A stretch of DNA of 64,000 bases from DYEP01 sp040755615. GTDB taxonomy: Bacteria; Bacillota; Sulfobacillia; DUSP01; DYEP01. The stretch is from positions 4,097-68,096 of the forward strand of contig JBFMAL010000011.1 in NCBI GenBank assembly GCA_040755615.1, read 5' to 3'. A model generated the notes under the pieces. That model worked only from the letters and a program-made list of their open reading frames with translations. It was not told the origin of the DNA and did no database searches. A program made the position numbers and the translations under genes. Within the stretch, counting starts at the first letter, position 1; every line of letters begins with the position of its first letter. Below are positions 50,327-58,567 of this stretch, piece by piece.

Positions 50327-53098
50327 CTAGACCGCTTTGCTCTCTGCGACCTCCAAGGCCGCTTTGTAAAACAGTTCCGCATCGTCCGAGAGTCCTTTTT
50401 CCCTGGCCGCATCCCCCAGCATACGATATATCCAGGCTTCCATGCAGCCCGCCTGAACGGCTGAAATGCCCTCCTCGACGGCAGAGTCGTGAAAGCCATA
50501 AGTCCGGTATAAATCGCAAAGTGCCACATGACGGTTCATATCCGTGTCACTCAACCTTTCTGTCAGGCAAAGCGCTCTCCCAAATAGGGTGAACTCACGA
50601 AGTTCAAGGAGGTGCCCAAGCAATGACCATACCGCCTTCTTCCATCCGGACCATATGAAGTCTCTTGCATCACCTGACATCGCCCCTGCCAGGCAGGAGA
50701 CGACAGCGCCTAGAGGCGGGGGCAGTTCTGCACACCGCGCCACGTCGCTCTTGACGGCGCAAATGGCAAACACCGGGGCCCTAGCCCAATCCTCTTGCTG
50801 CGACTTTACCAGGGTTTCCCAGGCCTCTTCGTATCTTTTGGCCCGTATCATGCAGAGTGCAATTTCTGTCCCTGTCGCCTCTCGTGGGAAGTAGCGCCCG
50901 ACCAGTGACGAACGGCCCTTCGCTCTCAATACATCTACGACGGCCGTCCGGACGCCGGGGGATGAAAGATCCACCACACTGCCCAGGGCACTCTCAATAA
51001 CCCCAGGCTCTGTGTCCAGTAAAGCCGAGACCAGGCCGGCGGCCGCCGGCGCGTAGAATCTATTGATCTGCAGGGCCCTCTCGAACATCCGTCGCGCCGT
51101 ATTCTTTTGGCCGATCTCTGCAGAGATTTCGCCCAGATCGCACAGGGCCCTGAAGGTACCCCGGCCAAAGACCCTGGGGTACACGGGAGGTGCTTCACCC
51201 ATTTGCACGCAGGTGGCGAGGTCTTCCGCCGCGCCCGCCAGATCTCCCATTCGCCTTCTTAGCAAAGAACGCATGTATACCAGGTCGGTGAACCTGGGAT
51301 GGTGCACCAGTGCCTCGTTTAAGACATCGATCCCTTGCTGGCCCTGTCCTGAGTTGTGAAGACATATAGCCAGTTCCAGCGCCAGTACTCCTGTGTATGC
51401 CGGGCTGTGATCTTTCACCCGTTTCCAGGCATCATACAGTACGCGTTGAGCTTCCTGCCAGCGTTGCATCCCGGCAAGCTGCCAGCCCAGGTTGAACAGG
51501 GTGAGACAGTCTCCCGGCTTCTTCCTTTGCTCCTGCCGGAGAATGGTGAGATTGCGATTGTTCTTGTCCTTTTGCCTCATGTGCGAATCCAGGTAGCCGT
51601 AATGGAGGATATTCACGTCTGACCGGCCGATTTTCCCCCGCTTCAGTATGGCCGGAGTAATCTGTTCATGCAGCGCGCCTTCAAACCTGAATGAGGGGTG
51701 GTTTCTGAAGAGCCGGCACGACAGCAGCGAAAATGTGTCAACTCCGTCGTGGGAGCAAGACATAATATTGAAGTATAAGCCTGCAAACCTCTCCTGATTG
51801 ACTGCCTCAGCAAGCAGGCGATAATTAGGCGCCAACAATATCTCGTCGGCATCAAGGTAGAGTATCCAATCGCCTGTCGCATATGAGAGGCTCTGGTTCC
51901 TGGCCCTGGCAAAGTCGTTTTCCCACGGGTGGTGGTAAACCGTGGCCCCGTGTTCTTCGGCTATTTCCACAGTCCTGTCGACGGAGCCTGTGTCGACCAC
52001 CACCATTTCGTCAACGCAGGGAGCGGCGTTTTTCAGACACAACCCGATGTTGTCTTCCTCGTTTTTTACAATCATGCACAGGCTTATCCGCGGTCTTTTC
52101 CTGGTATGGCAGTCCTTTTCGAAGGTCTCTTCCAGCCTGTCGATGACCCTGTCCCAGGATCGCTCGAGGGCCGTCTCCCTTCCCCGTCTGACCAGCGTTT
52201 GCCGAAGCTCCGGGCACTCGATCAATTGCCTGATGGCGCCAGCCATAGCGTTGGCATCTCTCACGGGCACAAGCAGCGCGTTTTCCCCGTGCACGGCGTA
52301 TTCCCTCACACCTTCGTTGTCGGTGGTCACCACGGCAGTGCCACAGGCCATGGCCTCAAGGGGAGGAAGGGAAAACGACTCATAGTGTGAGCCGGAGACA
52401 AGAATATCGCAATCGGAATACGTCTGTGCCAGTTCTTCCTGGGTCGGCCGGACGATCACTTCACACGGGATGTCCGTGTTCACAAACTCTGTCTGCGACA
52501 CCCGGACCAGCTCAAACTCCACGCCTTCAGACCTGAGGTTTTTCAGCGCCCTGTAGATATCGTCTATTCCTTTGAACTTCAGCTTCTCGTTGCCGACCAC
52601 CAGTATCCTGGGTATGCTGCGGACCTTCCGGGCACGGGGATAAAACAGATCCACATCCACCCCGTTTCCGATCTTCACCGACTCCCGGCCGTATTGCTCT
52701 TTTAGGCGTCTTGATACGCACGCCGAAACCGAGAGCAGCCGGAGGGGAAGCCGGTACGATTGGTCCGAGAGCCGTTTCCAGTTTAAAACGCCGGGGTCAT
52801 CCCCAAAGAAGAACTCGTCCCCCTGGACCAGGTAGTACCCGACTGCTTCCTTTGCGGCCAGTGCATCGCGGGCATGATTGAAGAAGGTAGCGACCACCAC
52901 GTCGGATGGGGGTATGTACGCTGACATCTCACCGGAACACGGGATTACTTCGGTCTTTAAGTCGAACCACTCAGGTTGGCCGTCGCTGGACACCACGTAC
53001 ACATTGTGCCCCCTGCCGATCAGACGGTTGACGTGCTCAAAGATAACCCGCGCGCCCCCGGTGATGTTTGAACTGCCCAGAAGGTAGGTGATCTTCAT
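50327..53098 (-). CDS. Large fused glycosyltransferase (GT4-GT2-TPR), candidate flagellin glycosyltransferase
   Basis: 923 residues from the ATG at 53098 (GGGGGG upstream). Residues 1-345 are a GT4-type GT-B enzyme (YLLGSSNITGGARVIFEHVN, IGNGVDVDLFYPRARKVRSI, HYESFSLPPLEAMACGTAVV, TDNEGVREY). Residues about 355-590 are a GT2 GT-A domain (ISLCMIVKNEEDNIGLCLKN, VVVDTGSVDRTVEIAEEHGA, WILYLDADEIL with the DxD). From about 600 to the end are repeated helix pairs of TPR type. The gene lies between flagellin and flaG, so flagellin modification is the natural proposal; no flagellin glycan genes such as nonulosonate synthesis are in view. Confidence 0.8.
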   Translation of the reverse strand: MKITYLLGSSNITGGARVIFEHVNRLIGRGHNVYVVSSDGQPEWFDLKTEVIPCSGEMSAYIPPSDVVVATFFNHARDALAAKEAVGYYLVQGDEFFFGDDPGVLNWKRLSDQSYRLPLRLLSVSACVSRRLKEQYGRESVKIGNGVDVDLFYPRARKVRSIPRILVVGNEKLKFKGIDDIYRALKNLRSEGVEFELVRVSQTEFVNTDIPCEVIVRPTQEELAQTYSDCDILVSGSHYESFSLPPLEAMACGTAVVTTDNEGVREYAVHGENALLVPVRDANAMAGAIRQLIECPELRQTLVRRGRETALERSWDRVIDRLEETFEKDCHTRKRPRISLCMIVKNEEDNIGLCLKNAAPCVDEMVVVDTGSVDRTVEIAEEHGATVYHHPWENDFARARNQSLSYATGDWILYLDADEILLAPNYRLLAEAVNQERFAGLYFNIMSCSHDGVDTFSLLSCRLFRNHPSFRFEGALHEQITPAILKRGKIGRSDVNILHYGYLDSHMRQKDKNNRNLTILRQEQRKKPGDCLTLFNLGWQLAGMQRWQEAQRVLYDAWKRVKDHSPAYTGVLALELAICLHNSGQGQQGIDVLNEALVHHPRFTDLVYMRSLLRRRMGDLAGAAEDLATCVQMGEAPPVYPRVFGRGTFRALCDLGEISAEIGQKNTARRMFERALQINRFYAPAAAGLVSALLDTEPGVIESALGSVVDLSSPGVRTAVVDVLRAKGRSSLVGRYFPREATGTEIALCMIRAKRYEEAWETLVKSQQEDWARAPVFAICAVKSDVARCAELPPPLGAVVSCLAGAMSGDARDFIWSGWKKAVWSLLGHLLELREFTLFGRALCLTERLSDTDMNRHVALCDLYRTYGFHDSAVEEGISAVQAGCMEAWIYRMLGDAAREKGLSDDAELFYKAALEVAESKAV

Positions 53099-53177
53099 GA
53101 AAAACCAACCCCCCCTTGTTGCAACACGGCGGCCAGCCCGAGAGCCGGCCGCCCTGTTACCTGAACCTGACATGCGT

Positions 53178-53990
53178 CTATCCGAGTAATCGTAGCACCG
53201 CCTGAGGCGCCATGTTTGCCTGGGCCAGCATGGCAGTGCCCGCTTGCTGCAGAATCTGGAGTCTTGTGAAGTTCATCATCTCCTGCGCCATATCTACGTC
53301 CCTGATACGCGAATTGGCTGCCTGGAGGTTTTCCGATGCCACGCCGAGGTTGGCGATGGTGTGCTCGAGCCGGTTCTGATACCCACCGAGCTTGGCGCGT
53401 TCGGTGGATACGGTCTTGATGGCCGCATCGAGCGAGGTGACGGCAGCGTTTGCGTTTGCAGTGACGTCTATGGAATTTACCGCAAGCGATGCTGCCCTCA
53501 TTGAATCCAGAACCACATCTATTGTCTGTCCGGCGTTGGCGCCGATCTGGAAGGTGATGGTTCCCGCCGTTCCGTTCAAAATCTTCATGGTATTGAACTC
53601 TGTGGTGTCTGCAATACGATCGATTTCCTTAATGAGCTGGGAGATCTCTTGCTGTATGGCTGCCTTGTCATCGTTTGACAAGGTTCCGTTGGCGGCCTGG
53701 ACCGCCAGTTCGCGCATTCTCTGAAGAATATTGTGGGTTTCGTTCAGCGCGCCTTCAGCCGTCTGGATAAGGGATATGCCGTCCTGCGCGTTCCTGATGG
53801 CCTGGTTTAAGCCTCTTACCTGACTGCTCAACTTCTCGGAGATGGCTAGCCCTGCCGCGTCGTCTGACGCACGGTTGATTCGTAGTCCGGAGGAGAGTCT
53901 CTCCATCGACTTGGAGAGCGCACCCGATGTCGCTAAAAGATTTCTGTGGGAGTTTAACGCTTCAATGTTGGTGTTGATCCTCAGACCCAT
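53178..53990 (-). CDS. hag: Flagellin
   Basis: 270 residues from the ATG at 53990 (AGGAGG twelve bases upstream; an ATG at 54002 has no spacer). N-terminal D0-D1 (GLRINTNIEALNSHRNLLAT, LSSGLRINRASDDAAGLAIS) and C-terminal D1-D0 (NLGVASENLQAANSRIRDVD, MAQEMMNFTRLQILQQAGTA, MLAQANMAPQAVLRLLG) are canonical; the middle is short, so the surface D2/D3 domains are absent. It is exported and polymerises into the filament. Its leader carries a sigma-D promoter, a 10-bp hairpin and two GGA sites fit for CsrA, with csrA and fliW directly upstream. Confidence 0.97.
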   Translation of the reverse strand: MGLRINTNIEALNSHRNLLATSGALSKSMERLSSGLRINRASDDAAGLAISEKLSSQVRGLNQAIRNAQDGISLIQTAEGALNETHNILQRMRELAVQAANGTLSNDDKAAIQQEISQLIKEIDRIADTTEFNTMKILNGTAGTITFQIGANAGQTIDVVLDSMRAASLAVNSIDVTANANAAVTSLDAAIKTVSTERAKLGGYQNRLEHTIANLGVASENLQAANSRIRDVDMAQEMMNFTRLQILQQAGTAMLAQANMAPQAVLRLLG

Positions 53991-54022
53991 TCTTGTTTTC
54001 ATCCTCCTTGATGTTTTTCCCT

Positions 54023-54092
54023 GGGCCTCCCTGCCCCGGGTGGACTTGGTTTGGTTCCCTTACCTCCCAGGCGGTCGGCCGAACCGCCTGGG
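54023..54092 (-). promoter_or_regulatory. Flagellin mRNA leader with CsrA-type site and 10-bp hairpin
   Basis: In the minus-strand transcript CCCAGGCGGT (54092-54083) pairs with ACCGCCTGGG (54075-54066) around a 7-base loop, followed by GGGC-AGGGAG-GCCC (54036-54023), which displays GGA in a hairpin loop. The ribosome site AGGAGG (54008-54003) gives a second GGA about 20 bases on. CsrA binds paired GGA sites of this kind in the hag leader of B. subtilis. Confidence 0.55.
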
Positions 54093-54169
54093 GGTCCGGG
54101 ATGGCCGGGGTATGCATCCTCTTCTCCGGCGCCGGAATCGAAGGAGTGCATAATTTAGTTTCACTACCT

Positions 54170-54197
54170 TTATCGATGAAATCGCTCGAGTACTTCA
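54170..54197 (-). promoter_or_regulatory. Sigma-D (sigma-28) promoter of the flagellin gene
   Basis: On the minus strand TGAA (54197-54194), a 15-base spacer and CATCGATAA (54178-54170) resemble the TAAA-N15-GCCGATAA consensus. It lies about 180 bases before the flagellin ATG, giving a long leader. Confidence 0.6.
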
Positions 54198-54213
54198 GTA
54201 CCAGTTTGGGGAA

Positions 54214-54242
54214 AATGAAAAAACCCGGGTTTTACCCAGGTA
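54214..54242 (-). terminator. Terminator after csrA
   Basis: On the minus strand CCTGGGT-AAA-ACCCGGG (one G-U pair) is followed by TTTTTT. It lies about 27 bases after the csrA stop and just upstream of the flagellin promoter, separating the two transcripts. Confidence 0.8.
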
Positions 54243-54268
54243 ACAAGCCATTTTGCCTGTGAGGTCTC

Positions 54269-54499
54269 TTACTTCTGCTCCAGGATCCGCGCCAGCCGGT
54301 CAGGCCCGACGTACGGAGCCTCGGCGGCGCGCTTGTTCTCACGCTCGATCTCCTCGAAGACCTCTTTCCTGTATATCCTGGTAGCGGAAGGCGCCCTGAT
54401 ACCGATCTTGACCTGTTCGCCCTTGATCTCCACCACCATGATCTCTATCGAGTCGCCCACCAATATAGACTCGTTGACCTTCCTGGTAAGAACAAGCAT
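54269..54499 (-). CDS. csrA: Carbon storage/translation regulator CsrA
   Basis: 76 residues from the ATG at 54499 (AAGGAGG upstream). Sequence MLVLTRKVNESILVGDSIEI, MVVEIKGEQVKIGIRAPSAT, RIYRKEVFEEIERENKRAAE matches CsrA including the RNA-binding Leu4/Arg6 strand and Arg44-equivalent. The C-terminal tail is longer than in E. coli, as is usual in Gram-positive CsrA, where FliW binds. It represses flagellin translation by occupying its leader. The fliW stop is 28 bases upstream. Confidence 0.96.
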   Translation of the reverse strand: MLVLTRKVNESILVGDSIEIMVVEIKGEQVKIGIRAPSATRIYRKEVFEEIERENKRAAEAPYVGPDRLARILEQK

Positions 54500-54527
54500 G
54501 GTGCGCCCTCCTTGGCTGATGGCGTGA

Positions 54528-55001
54528 TCAAGAAGCGTTACTGGTCGGCTGAACACTACGGCTGGCCAATGCCCGGTATTCATCAATTATGGGGTGACGT
54601 GTCGTATACCTCTCATCGGTCAATACAACCTGGCGCCCGATCCGCTTGCTCAGGTTTACCACCAGCGGACCCCGAAGGTTTGCCGTCATCCGCTCGGGAT
54701 CCCTGGGAACTGATACGATGGCAAAGCATGCAATCTCGTCCTGACTGTCCAGCTGCAGCGCCTTACGGTCGTCATCGGAAATATGCGGGTTGTAGTCGGT
54801 CCTGAAGTAGCCGGGACGGACAACGATGAAAGCCAGCTCAGGTTGGTCCAGTGATTGCATCCATTTGAAGGCGACGGAACCGCCTACGTCGATTATAATA
54901 TACCTCCTGGAGTTTGGAAACCCCAAAAGCCCATCAGGAAAGGTCAGGACGTCTTCCTCCCTGTACTGGATAACCCCAAAGCGCGTCGTCTCTATCTCCA
55001 T
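54528..55001 (-). CDS. fliW: Flagellar assembly factor FliW
   Basis: 157 residues. Family blocks: FGVIQYREEDVLTFPDGLLG FPNSRRYIII, LQSLDQPELAFIVVRP-like (here MQSLDQPELAFIVVRPGYFR), ACFAIVSVPRDPERMTANLR and GPLVVNLSKRIGRQVVLTDE. FliW binds CsrA or flagellin: free FliW sequesters CsrA, linking flagellin export to its translation. It forms an operon with csrA downstream and flgL upstream. Confidence 0.95.
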   Translation of the reverse strand: MEIETTRFGVIQYREEDVLTFPDGLLGFPNSRRYIIIDVGGSVAFKWMQSLDQPELAFIVVRPGYFRTDYNPHISDDDRKALQLDSQDEIACFAIVSVPRDPERMTANLRGPLVVNLSKRIGRQVVLTDERYTTRHPIIDEYRALASRSVQPTSNAS

Positions 55002-55012
55002 GTTCGGCCCCC

Positions 55013-55882
55013 CTACCTGAGATAGTCCAGGAGTGACGGCTGAATAATCCGTGCCCCTGCTGAAAGGGCCGCCTGGTACGCATACTCCTGAGCTTTAAAC
55101 AGGGTGACAGTCTCAGCAAAGTCGGCGTTCTCCGTCTCCGAGAGCAACTGCTCGGAGCTCAGCTTCACCAGCTGCTGACGTTCCTGCGTCAGCGATAGCT
55201 GAACCATCCGTCCCCCCAATTCTGACAAAGTGGCCGTGAGGGTATCGATGACTGATTCGATTGATTCCATTACCGTACCGGAGAGCGCGGCGATATCAGC
55301 ATCGTTGAGGGCTTGTATCAAGCTGTCAACAGCAAGGATGGCAGGTTGTATGGTGTCAATGCCGGAGACGTTGATTTTGACTAGTACGCCGTCGCCCACC
55401 TCCCTGTTGATATCACCTGCGTGGGTGCCGACCGCTCCGGACGCCTCAAATGGTTTAGTCAAAGTGCTATGCCCCCCAAATACATACCTGTCGCCGTGAG
55501 TCGTGTTTCCGGTCTGAATTAGACCGTCCCTTATAACGGCTGCCTCCTGCGCCATGGCCTGCCTTCCCGCTTCGCCAATAGCGCCGTTAACACCGCCCAC
55601 TGCCAGTTCCTTCACGCGCATCACGTACGAAAGCGCTGTGCTCACGGCGTACTCCGTGGTTGTGAGCCAGTCCTGAGCCTCTTTTATATTGGCGGAGAAC
55701 CGCTCCGTCTGGGCAATCTTGCTCCGCAGCCTCAGCGCGTTCACGGTGCCCACCGGGTTGTCTGAAGGAAAGCGTATCTGCCTTCCCGAAGACATCCTGT
55801 GCTGAAGCTCGGTGAGAGCTTTGCGGTTTTGCATCACGTCCGACAGAAACCTGTTCACCATCATAGAATCAGTCACGCGCAT
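55013..55882 (-). CDS. flgL: Flagellar hook-associated protein 3 FlgL
   Basis: 289 residues with flagellin-like ends: MRVTDSMMVNRFLSDVMQNR, RQIRFPSDNPVGTVNALRLR and C-terminal FAETVTLFKAQEYAYQAALS, AGARIIQPSLLDYL. The middle contains the NTTHGDRYVFGGHSTLTKPF block common to FlgL. It forms the junction between hook and filament. It is twelve bases after flgK. Confidence 0.95.
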   Translation of the reverse strand: MRVTDSMMVNRFLSDVMQNRKALTELQHRMSSGRQIRFPSDNPVGTVNALRLRSKIAQTERFSANIKEAQDWLTTTEYAVSTALSYVMRVKELAVGGVNGAIGEAGRQAMAQEAAVIRDGLIQTGNTTHGDRYVFGGHSTLTKPFEASGAVGTHAGDINREVGDGVLVKINVSGIDTIQPAILAVDSLIQALNDADIAALSGTVMESIESVIDTLTATLSELGGRMVQLSLTQERQQLVKLSSEQLLSETENADFAETVTLFKAQEYAYQAALSAGARIIQPSLLDYLR

Positions 55883-55894
55883 CGCACTTTCCTC

Positions 55895-57274
55895 CTAGCG
55901 TCCCACTCTGCCCATTCTCTCAATAATTACTTCGAGCATTTCATCGAAGGAGTTAATAACCCGTGCTGCTGCATTAAACGCATGCTGATATTTCAACAGC
56001 TCAGCCACCTCTTCGTCAAGCGACACCCCGCTAATAGACTCACGCTGGTATTCAATCTGTTCAACCAGCAGCATCTGATTTTCGGAAAGCCGTTTGGCCT
56101 CCTGACTCAGCACCCCTATACCAGCGATGAAGCCTCGGAAGAAGTCGTCCACCGACGCTCCGCTGACGATGGGCTCCTGTCTGAAACGGGCCATCCGGAG
56201 CGCCACCGAGCCATCTCCTACGTCCCCGGTCCCAGATGCTGCGATTCTGTCCGGGTTTCCGGCAAGGACAGGGGATACCGCAATATCCCAGGCGCCCGAC
56301 CCGACGAAAAAGTCTTCGCCCGGATTGCCGTCTCGATCGAATCCCGATCTATGCGTGGCATTCATGTAGCTGATGACAGAAGCCGCCAGCGTGTCGATGT
56401 CTCCTATCAGGGAAGGAATAACGTGGTCTCTCATCTGAAGATAGCCCGCGATCTGGCCTGCCTCGGGCTTTACTGACAGCGCCAGCCCCTGCCACTTTAA
56501 AGTCCCGTCTGAGAGCAACTCAATTTGCTGGAAATTATTCCCTGAGACCAGCACGCCACCGCCAACAAGTACATGGACGGTGTGATTCTTTGATGGCATG
56601 GAAACGGCACCTGCCGACTTGGCCAGCTGCTCGACCAGCCGGTCCCTTTCATCCATTAGGTCGTTGGGAGACTGACCTGCTACTACAGCACGCTGTATCT
56701 GCTCGTTTACGGCCGCGAGCTGCCGCGCGGTGGCGTTGATCTCCCCGATCTTGGCCTCTATTGACAGGTTGATGCTAGACACGAGTTCGGTCAGCACCTG
56801 TCTATGGTGCCTGAAGGCAACGGCTAGACTCCCGGCCTGTTTTATGACAGTGGTGCGTACTGCCCGGCTTTCCGGGTTGTTCGCCAGCTCCTGCAGGCTC
56901 TCCCAGAATTGGTCAAGCACCGAGCGGAGCCCAGCCTCTGAAGGCTCGTTGATAAGCGCCTCAACTTCCGAAAGGATTTGCTCCCTGGTCTGCCATTGTC
57001 CTAGCATGGCCTGGGCCTTTCTTGCCTGGAAGTCGAGAAAGGCGTTTCGTATGCGCCTTATGTCCTCTATGCGTACGCCGGTCCCGACCTGGATGGTTTC
57101 TCTCTCGCCCGCGCCGTGCAGCACTAAAGGAGGTGTGGTGGTCATACTCACCCGTTGTCTCGAATAGCCCCTCGTATTTGCGTTGGCAATATTATGGCCC
57201 GCCACTTCCATCGCTCTCCTTTGAGCATCCATCGCACGGCGGGCTATCTCAATGCCAAAGAACTGACTTGTCAT
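55895..57274 (-). CDS. flgK: Flagellar hook-associated protein 1 FlgK
   Basis: 459 residues from the ATG at 57274 with AGAGGGG upstream; an in-frame start at 57307 would collide with flgN. N-terminal FFGIEIARRAMDAQRRAMEV AGHNIANANTRGYSRQRV is diagnostic; C-terminal SISGVSLDEEVAELLKYQHA FNAAARVINSFDEMLEVII completes the rod-like D0. It connects the hook to FlgL. Operon with flgN and flgL. Confidence 0.96.
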   Translation of the reverse strand: MTSQFFGIEIARRAMDAQRRAMEVAGHNIANANTRGYSRQRVSMTTTPPLVLHGAGERETIQVGTGVRIEDIRRIRNAFLDFQARKAQAMLGQWQTREQILSEVEALINEPSEAGLRSVLDQFWESLQELANNPESRAVRTTVIKQAGSLAVAFRHHRQVLTELVSSINLSIEAKIGEINATARQLAAVNEQIQRAVVAGQSPNDLMDERDRLVEQLAKSAGAVSMPSKNHTVHVLVGGGVLVSGNNFQQIELLSDGTLKWQGLALSVKPEAGQIAGYLQMRDHVIPSLIGDIDTLAASVISYMNATHRSGFDRDGNPGEDFFVGSGAWDIAVSPVLAGNPDRIAASGTGDVGDGSVALRMARFRQEPIVSGASVDDFFRGFIAGIGVLSQEAKRLSENQMLLVEQIEYQRESISGVSLDEEVAELLKYQHAFNAAARVINSFDEMLEVIIERMGRVGR

Positions 57275-57290
57275 GCTGTCATTCCCCTCT

Positions 57291-57752
57291 TTATGCCTTC
57301 TTGTCAAAAATGGCCTGGGCTGAGTCGGTCTGGCCTCCTGTCATGGTGCGGATAGAGAAGTCGATGTACCGGAGGGAATTTACAATCAGCTCCATGTTCA
57401 TCTGGTTCTGGAGCGCCAGCTTTTCAAATACCTCGAAGAGCTGCTGCTTTACACTGGAAAGTGCAGCCTGCCTGTCAGTATCCAGTGCCTTTGCCATCTG
57501 GTCAAGCGTGGTGGTGTCCTCATCCATACCCAATCTGGTCGCTATTTCGCGTTGCAGGGACATGCGGCGCTCCTCCAGCCGGCCCGCCTTAAGGAGCAGC
57601 AGCTCCTCTGCAGAAACGACCTTGTCAAGCGCTTGGAGATCCCTGCCCACGAGCAGCTCGTGCTTTTTCTGCGACAGGCTGTAGAGGTCCTCGTAGAGCA
57701 CGACCTGCTGATCCAGCGTTCCGATCATTGCATCCACCAGTTGTTCCATCAA
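57291..57752 (-). CDS. flgN: Flagellar chaperone FlgN
   Basis: 153 residues, all helical with long heptad-like stretches (MMEQLVDAMIGTLDQQVVLY, EDLYSLSQKKHELLVGRDLQ, ALDKVVSAEELLLLKAGRLE). It matches FlgN (B. subtilis YvyG) in size and position between flgM and flgK. It keeps FlgK and FlgL export-competent in the cytosol. Confidence 0.9.
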   Translation of the reverse strand: MMEQLVDAMIGTLDQQVVLYEDLYSLSQKKHELLVGRDLQALDKVVSAEELLLLKAGRLEERRMSLQREIATRLGMDEDTTTLDQMAKALDTDRQAALSSVKQQLFEVFEKLALQNQMNMELIVNSLRYIDFSIRTMTGGQTDSAQAIFDKKA

Positions 57753-57765
57753 AGCACCCCCCGTT

Positions 57766-58068
57766 TCATTCCAGCCTGTCGGCCAGATCTCTTGCCAGCA
57801 TCTTCTCGGCTATCTCGTGAGATCCTATGTTGTACTCGCCGCTGTCCAACCGTCTCGAGATCTCTTCTACGAGCTCCTTGCGCACTTCTGGAAGGGACTT
57901 TGCCAAGTTGACGTAGTCCGCGAGCCTCTGGGCATCTGACGACAGCGCCACGCTGTCCATACGTGTCTTTTCAACCTTAGCTGTACCTGTCTGCGACGGC
58001 TTTTCCGTCCGGGTTGCCTTCAGATACGCCTTTATTACTTCATTCATCTGGTTCTTGGAGATTTTCAT
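57766..58068 (-). CDS. flgM: Anti-sigma-28 factor FlgM
   Basis: 100 residues from the ATG at 58068 (AAGAGGTGG upstream). The C-terminal sigma-binding half is recognisable: MDSVALSSDAQRLADYVNLA, LPEVRKELVEEISRRLDSGE, YNIGSHEIAEKMLARDLADR. The N-terminal part is polar and probably unfolded, as in other FlgM proteins. It holds sigma-D inactive until the hook is complete. A sigma-D type promoter lies upstream at 58106-58133. Confidence 0.92.
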   Translation of the reverse strand: MKISKNQMNEVIKAYLKATRTEKPSQTGTAKVEKTRMDSVALSSDAQRLADYVNLAKSLPEVRKELVEEISRRLDSGEYNIGSHEIAEKMLARDLADRLE

Positions 58069-58105
58069 TGCAGGACCCACCTCTTTGGGTACATCTTCGG
58101 ATTAT

Positions 58106-58133
58106 CTATCGAAAGATCAAGGGGCTATCTTTA
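58106..58133 (-). promoter_or_regulatory. Sigma-D promoter upstream of flgM
   Basis: On the minus strand TAAA (58133-58130), a 16-base spacer and TTCGATAG (58113-58106) resemble TAAA-N15-GCCGATAA. The -35 overlaps the loop of a GGGGCTA/TAGCCCC hairpin (58120-58138) that may also end transcription of the yvyF gene. Confidence 0.5.
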
Positions 58134-58174
58134 GCCCCGTTGTTGCCCGTATCATCTAATTAGAGCAGAATATC

Positions 58175-58552
58175 TCATCGTATCTCTTTCTTTCTACTTG
58201 ACAAAGCCAGAAACATCTTCTCCGTCTTCGTCCTGGAATCTTTCACTTGGAAAAGCCTGAGGCACATGTCGCACACCTGGCCGGCTACTATGGGTTCGCC
58301 GCAGAGCCGGCACTGGAGTAGCTGCTCTCCCGATCCGGACATCTCCAGCCGGCCATCCCGCAAAAACTTCAAGATCTGCTGTTCCGGCACACCTGTATCC
58401 TCAGCCACCTGGGAGACTTTAGCGCCCTTGTTGTCCCTTAAGTATTCGCTGACAATGAGGTACTGCTTGTTCTCCTCTCTGATACAATCCGCACACGCGC
58501 GAGCTCCGGTGTCAGGGTATACCTTTCCGCAGATGGGACAGTTCTTCAGCAT
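58175..58552 (-). CDS. yvyF: YvyF/TIGR03826 flagellar-region zinc protein
   Basis: 125 residues with an N-terminal Cys4 knuckle (CPICGKVYPDTGARACADC), a winged-helix-like centre (YLIVSEYLRDNKGAKVSQVA, EDTGVPEQQILKFLRDGRLE) and a second Cys4 (CRLCGEPIVAGQVCDMC). The pattern is that of the conserved flagellar-operon protein YvyF, encoded just before flgM in Bacillus. It is thought to affect flagellar gene expression; biochemical function unknown. Confidence 0.9.
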   Translation of the reverse strand: MLKNCPICGKVYPDTGARACADCIREENKQYLIVSEYLRDNKGAKVSQVAEDTGVPEQQILKFLRDGRLEMSGSGEQLLQCRLCGEPIVAGQVCDMCLRLFQVKDSRTKTEKMFLALSSRKKEIR

Positions 58553-58567
58553 CTTGATCCCTCGCTT

